Shown here in pieces: positions 40,095-41,010 of a stretch of DNA of 41,010 nucleotides. This DNA comes from an uncultured Oscillospiraceae bacterium (lineage in GTDB: Bacteria > Bacillota > Clostridia > Oscillospirales > Oscillospiraceae). The stretch spans positions 1 through 41,010 of the forward strand of contig CATABD010000015.1 in the NCBI GenBank assembly GCA_949494735.1, read 5' to 3'. How positions within the stretch are numbered: position 1 is the stretch's first letter; every line of letters begins with the position of its first letter. The notes under the pieces are model-generated. The model ran no database searches, was not told where the DNA came from, and saw nothing but the letters and a program-made list of their open reading frames with translations. Both the position numbers and the translations under genes were made by a program.

Positions 40095-40123
40095 TTGCGT
40101 TCCCCTATAGCTTGTGGTAAAAT
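40095..40123 (+). promoter_or_regulatory. Promoter of rpsB
   Basis: TTGCGT (40095-40100), 17 bases, TAAAAT (40118-40123). Gives a leader of about 100 bases before the rpsB ATG. Confidence 0.75.
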
Positions 40124-40148
40124 ATCCAGGCATTCCGCACGAGAGCTG

Positions 40149-40190
40149 ATTTTTCGCCCGGTGCTTTCCGTGAAAGTGGGCGGGAAAAAT
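40149..40190 (+). promoter_or_regulatory. Structured leader hairpin of rpsB
   Basis: ATTTTTC-GCCC (40149-40159) pairs with GGGC-GAAAAAT (40178-40181 and 40184-40190, two-base bulge). An inner stem CTTTC/GAAAG lies at 40164-40168 and 40172-40176. No T run follows. It could be a binding site for S2 that mimics its rRNA target. Confidence 0.5.
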
Positions 40191-40232
40191 GAGGCTTTCG
40201 GAGGTAAAAACAAAAAACAGGAGGAAAAAACA

Positions 40233-40964
40233 ATGGCAGTCGTATCTATGAAGCAGCTGCTGGAGGCTGGCGTGCACTTCGGCCACCAGACCCGCCGGTG
40301 GAACCCCAAAATGGCCACCTACATCTACACGGAGCGCAACGGCATCTATATCATCGACCTGCAGAAAACCGTGAAGAAGCTGGAGGAGGCCTATAACTTC
40401 GTCAAGGATTTGTCCGGCAACGGCCAGTCCCTGCTGTTCGTGGGCACCAAGAAGCAGGCCCAGGACGCCATCCGGGAGGAGGCCACTCGCTGCGGCATGT
40501 TCTATGTCAACGCCCGGTGGCTGGGCGGTATGATGACCAACTTCAAGACCATGCGCACCCGTGTGGACCGCCTGAACCAGCTCAAGAAGATGCAGGAGGA
40601 CGGCACCTTCGATATGCTCCCCAAGAAGGAAGTCATGAAGCTGCTGGGCGAGATCTCCAAGCTGGAAAAGTACCTGGGCGGCGTGGTGGAGATGCGCAAG
40701 CTCCCCGGCGCCCTGTTTGTTGTTGACCCCCGCAAGGAGCGCAACGCCATCAACGAGGCCCGCAAGCTGAATATCCCCATCGTGGCCATCGTAGACACCA
40801 ACTGCGACCCCGATGAGATCGACTACGTCATCCCCGGCAACGACGACGCCATCCGCGCCATCAAGCTCATCTCCTCCGTCATGGCCAACGCCGTGCAGGA
40901 GGGCCGCCAGGGTGTGGACGCCGCCCCCGCCCCCGAGAAGGCCGAGGAGTCCGCGGCTGAGTAA
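40233..40964 (+). CDS. rpsB: 30S ribosomal protein S2
   Basis: A 243-residue S2. Family blocks are present: [73 protein letters not shown] and [20 protein letters not shown]. It needs S1 or an S1-like partner in assembly. The ATG at 40233 has CAGGAGG upstream; a longer open frame to 40095 runs through the promoter and leader. The C-terminal tail is short and Ala/Glu-rich. tsf usually follows and would lie to the right. Confidence 0.98.
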   Translation: MAVVSMKQLLEAGVHFGHQTRRWNPKMATYIYTERNGIYIIDLQKTVKKLEEAYNFVKDLSGNGQSLLFVGTKKQAQDAIREEATRCGMFYVNARWLGGMMTNFKTMRTRVDRLNQLKKMQEDGTFDMLPKKEVMKLLGEISKLEKYLGGVVEMRKLPGALFVVDPRKERNAINEARKLNIPIVAIVDTNCDPDEIDYVIPGNDDAIRAIKLISSVMANAVQEGRQGVDAAPAPEKAEESAAE

Positions 40965-40995
40965 GCCTGCTTTTTTGACCAGTGGTTCTACAGCG

Positions 40996-41010
40996 CCCGC
41001 CCGAGGCGGG
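40996..41010 (+). terminator. Possible terminator or attenuator after rpsB, cut by the window
   Basis: CCCGCC (40996-41001) pairs with GGCGGG (41005-41010) over a 3-base loop. The bases that would show a T run are outside the window. Confidence 0.4.

Noticed and set aside
1-41010. CRISPR array or rRNA genes
   Set aside because: No regularly spaced repeats and no rRNA sequences were seen on either strand.

Overview
The window looks like chromosomal DNA of a spore-forming, fairly G+C-rich Clostridia species, most likely from the Oscillospiraceae / Flavonifractor-Intestinimonas group. The organism call rests on gram-positive style PolC, the tig-clpP-clpX-lon-engB order, a SpoIVFA/SpoIVFB-like pair with a sporulation-type promoter, YlmC/YmxH, a short-form HisG with HisZ, strong AGGAGG ribosome binding sites, and protein sequences typical of that group. 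No database search was possible. Almost everything is on the minus strand.

Region 1 (1-2,840) is accessory and decayed. It holds the start of a LytTR response regulator, a truncated HTH regulator abutting a truncated iron-containing alcohol dehydrogenase, about 1 kb of non-coding DNA full of hairpins, and the last ~56 codons of a tyrosine recombinase. The recombinase remnant ends beside the 3' end of a tRNA-Gln gene, the usual footprint of an integrated element that has been lost or rearranged.

Region 2 (2,845-19,382) is housekeeping: tRNA-Gln; a protein quality control operon (tig, clpP, clpX, lon, engB, FAH-family hydrolase); an L19 / ribosome-assembly cluster (rplS, rbgA, rnhB, yraN, dipeptidase, thrC, phosphoesterase); a SpoIVFA/FB-like pair for mother-cell pro-sigma-K processing; a DinB-like protein with a methyltransferase; and tRNA-Gly. 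A compact 27-codon gene with its own promoter, near-perfect Shine-Dalgarno and terminator lies divergent from tRNA-Gly (19,481-19,686).

Region 3 (19,694-28,016) is a histidine operon read hisZ-hisG-hisD-X-hisB-hisH-hisA-Y-hisF-hisI-hisE-BI1. X is a Phd-like/DUF2007-like fusion with its own promoter and operator. Y is a small P-loop kinase whose ends overlap hisA and hisF. hisC and the histidinol-phosphatase are not in the window. A divergent P-loop kinase gene follows on the plus strand.

Region 4 (28,565-39,625) is the classical pyrH-frr-uppS-cdsA-dxr-rseP-ispG-(GNAT)-polC cluster for UMP, ribosome recycling, isoprenoid/phospholipid precursors, intramembrane proteolysis and replication. polC contains a perfect palindrome matching the core of the ParB site parS. 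Region 5 (39,745-41,010) is on the plus strand: ylmC and rpsB, the latter behind a structured leader. rpsB is divergent from pyrH instead of lying upstream of it in the same operon.
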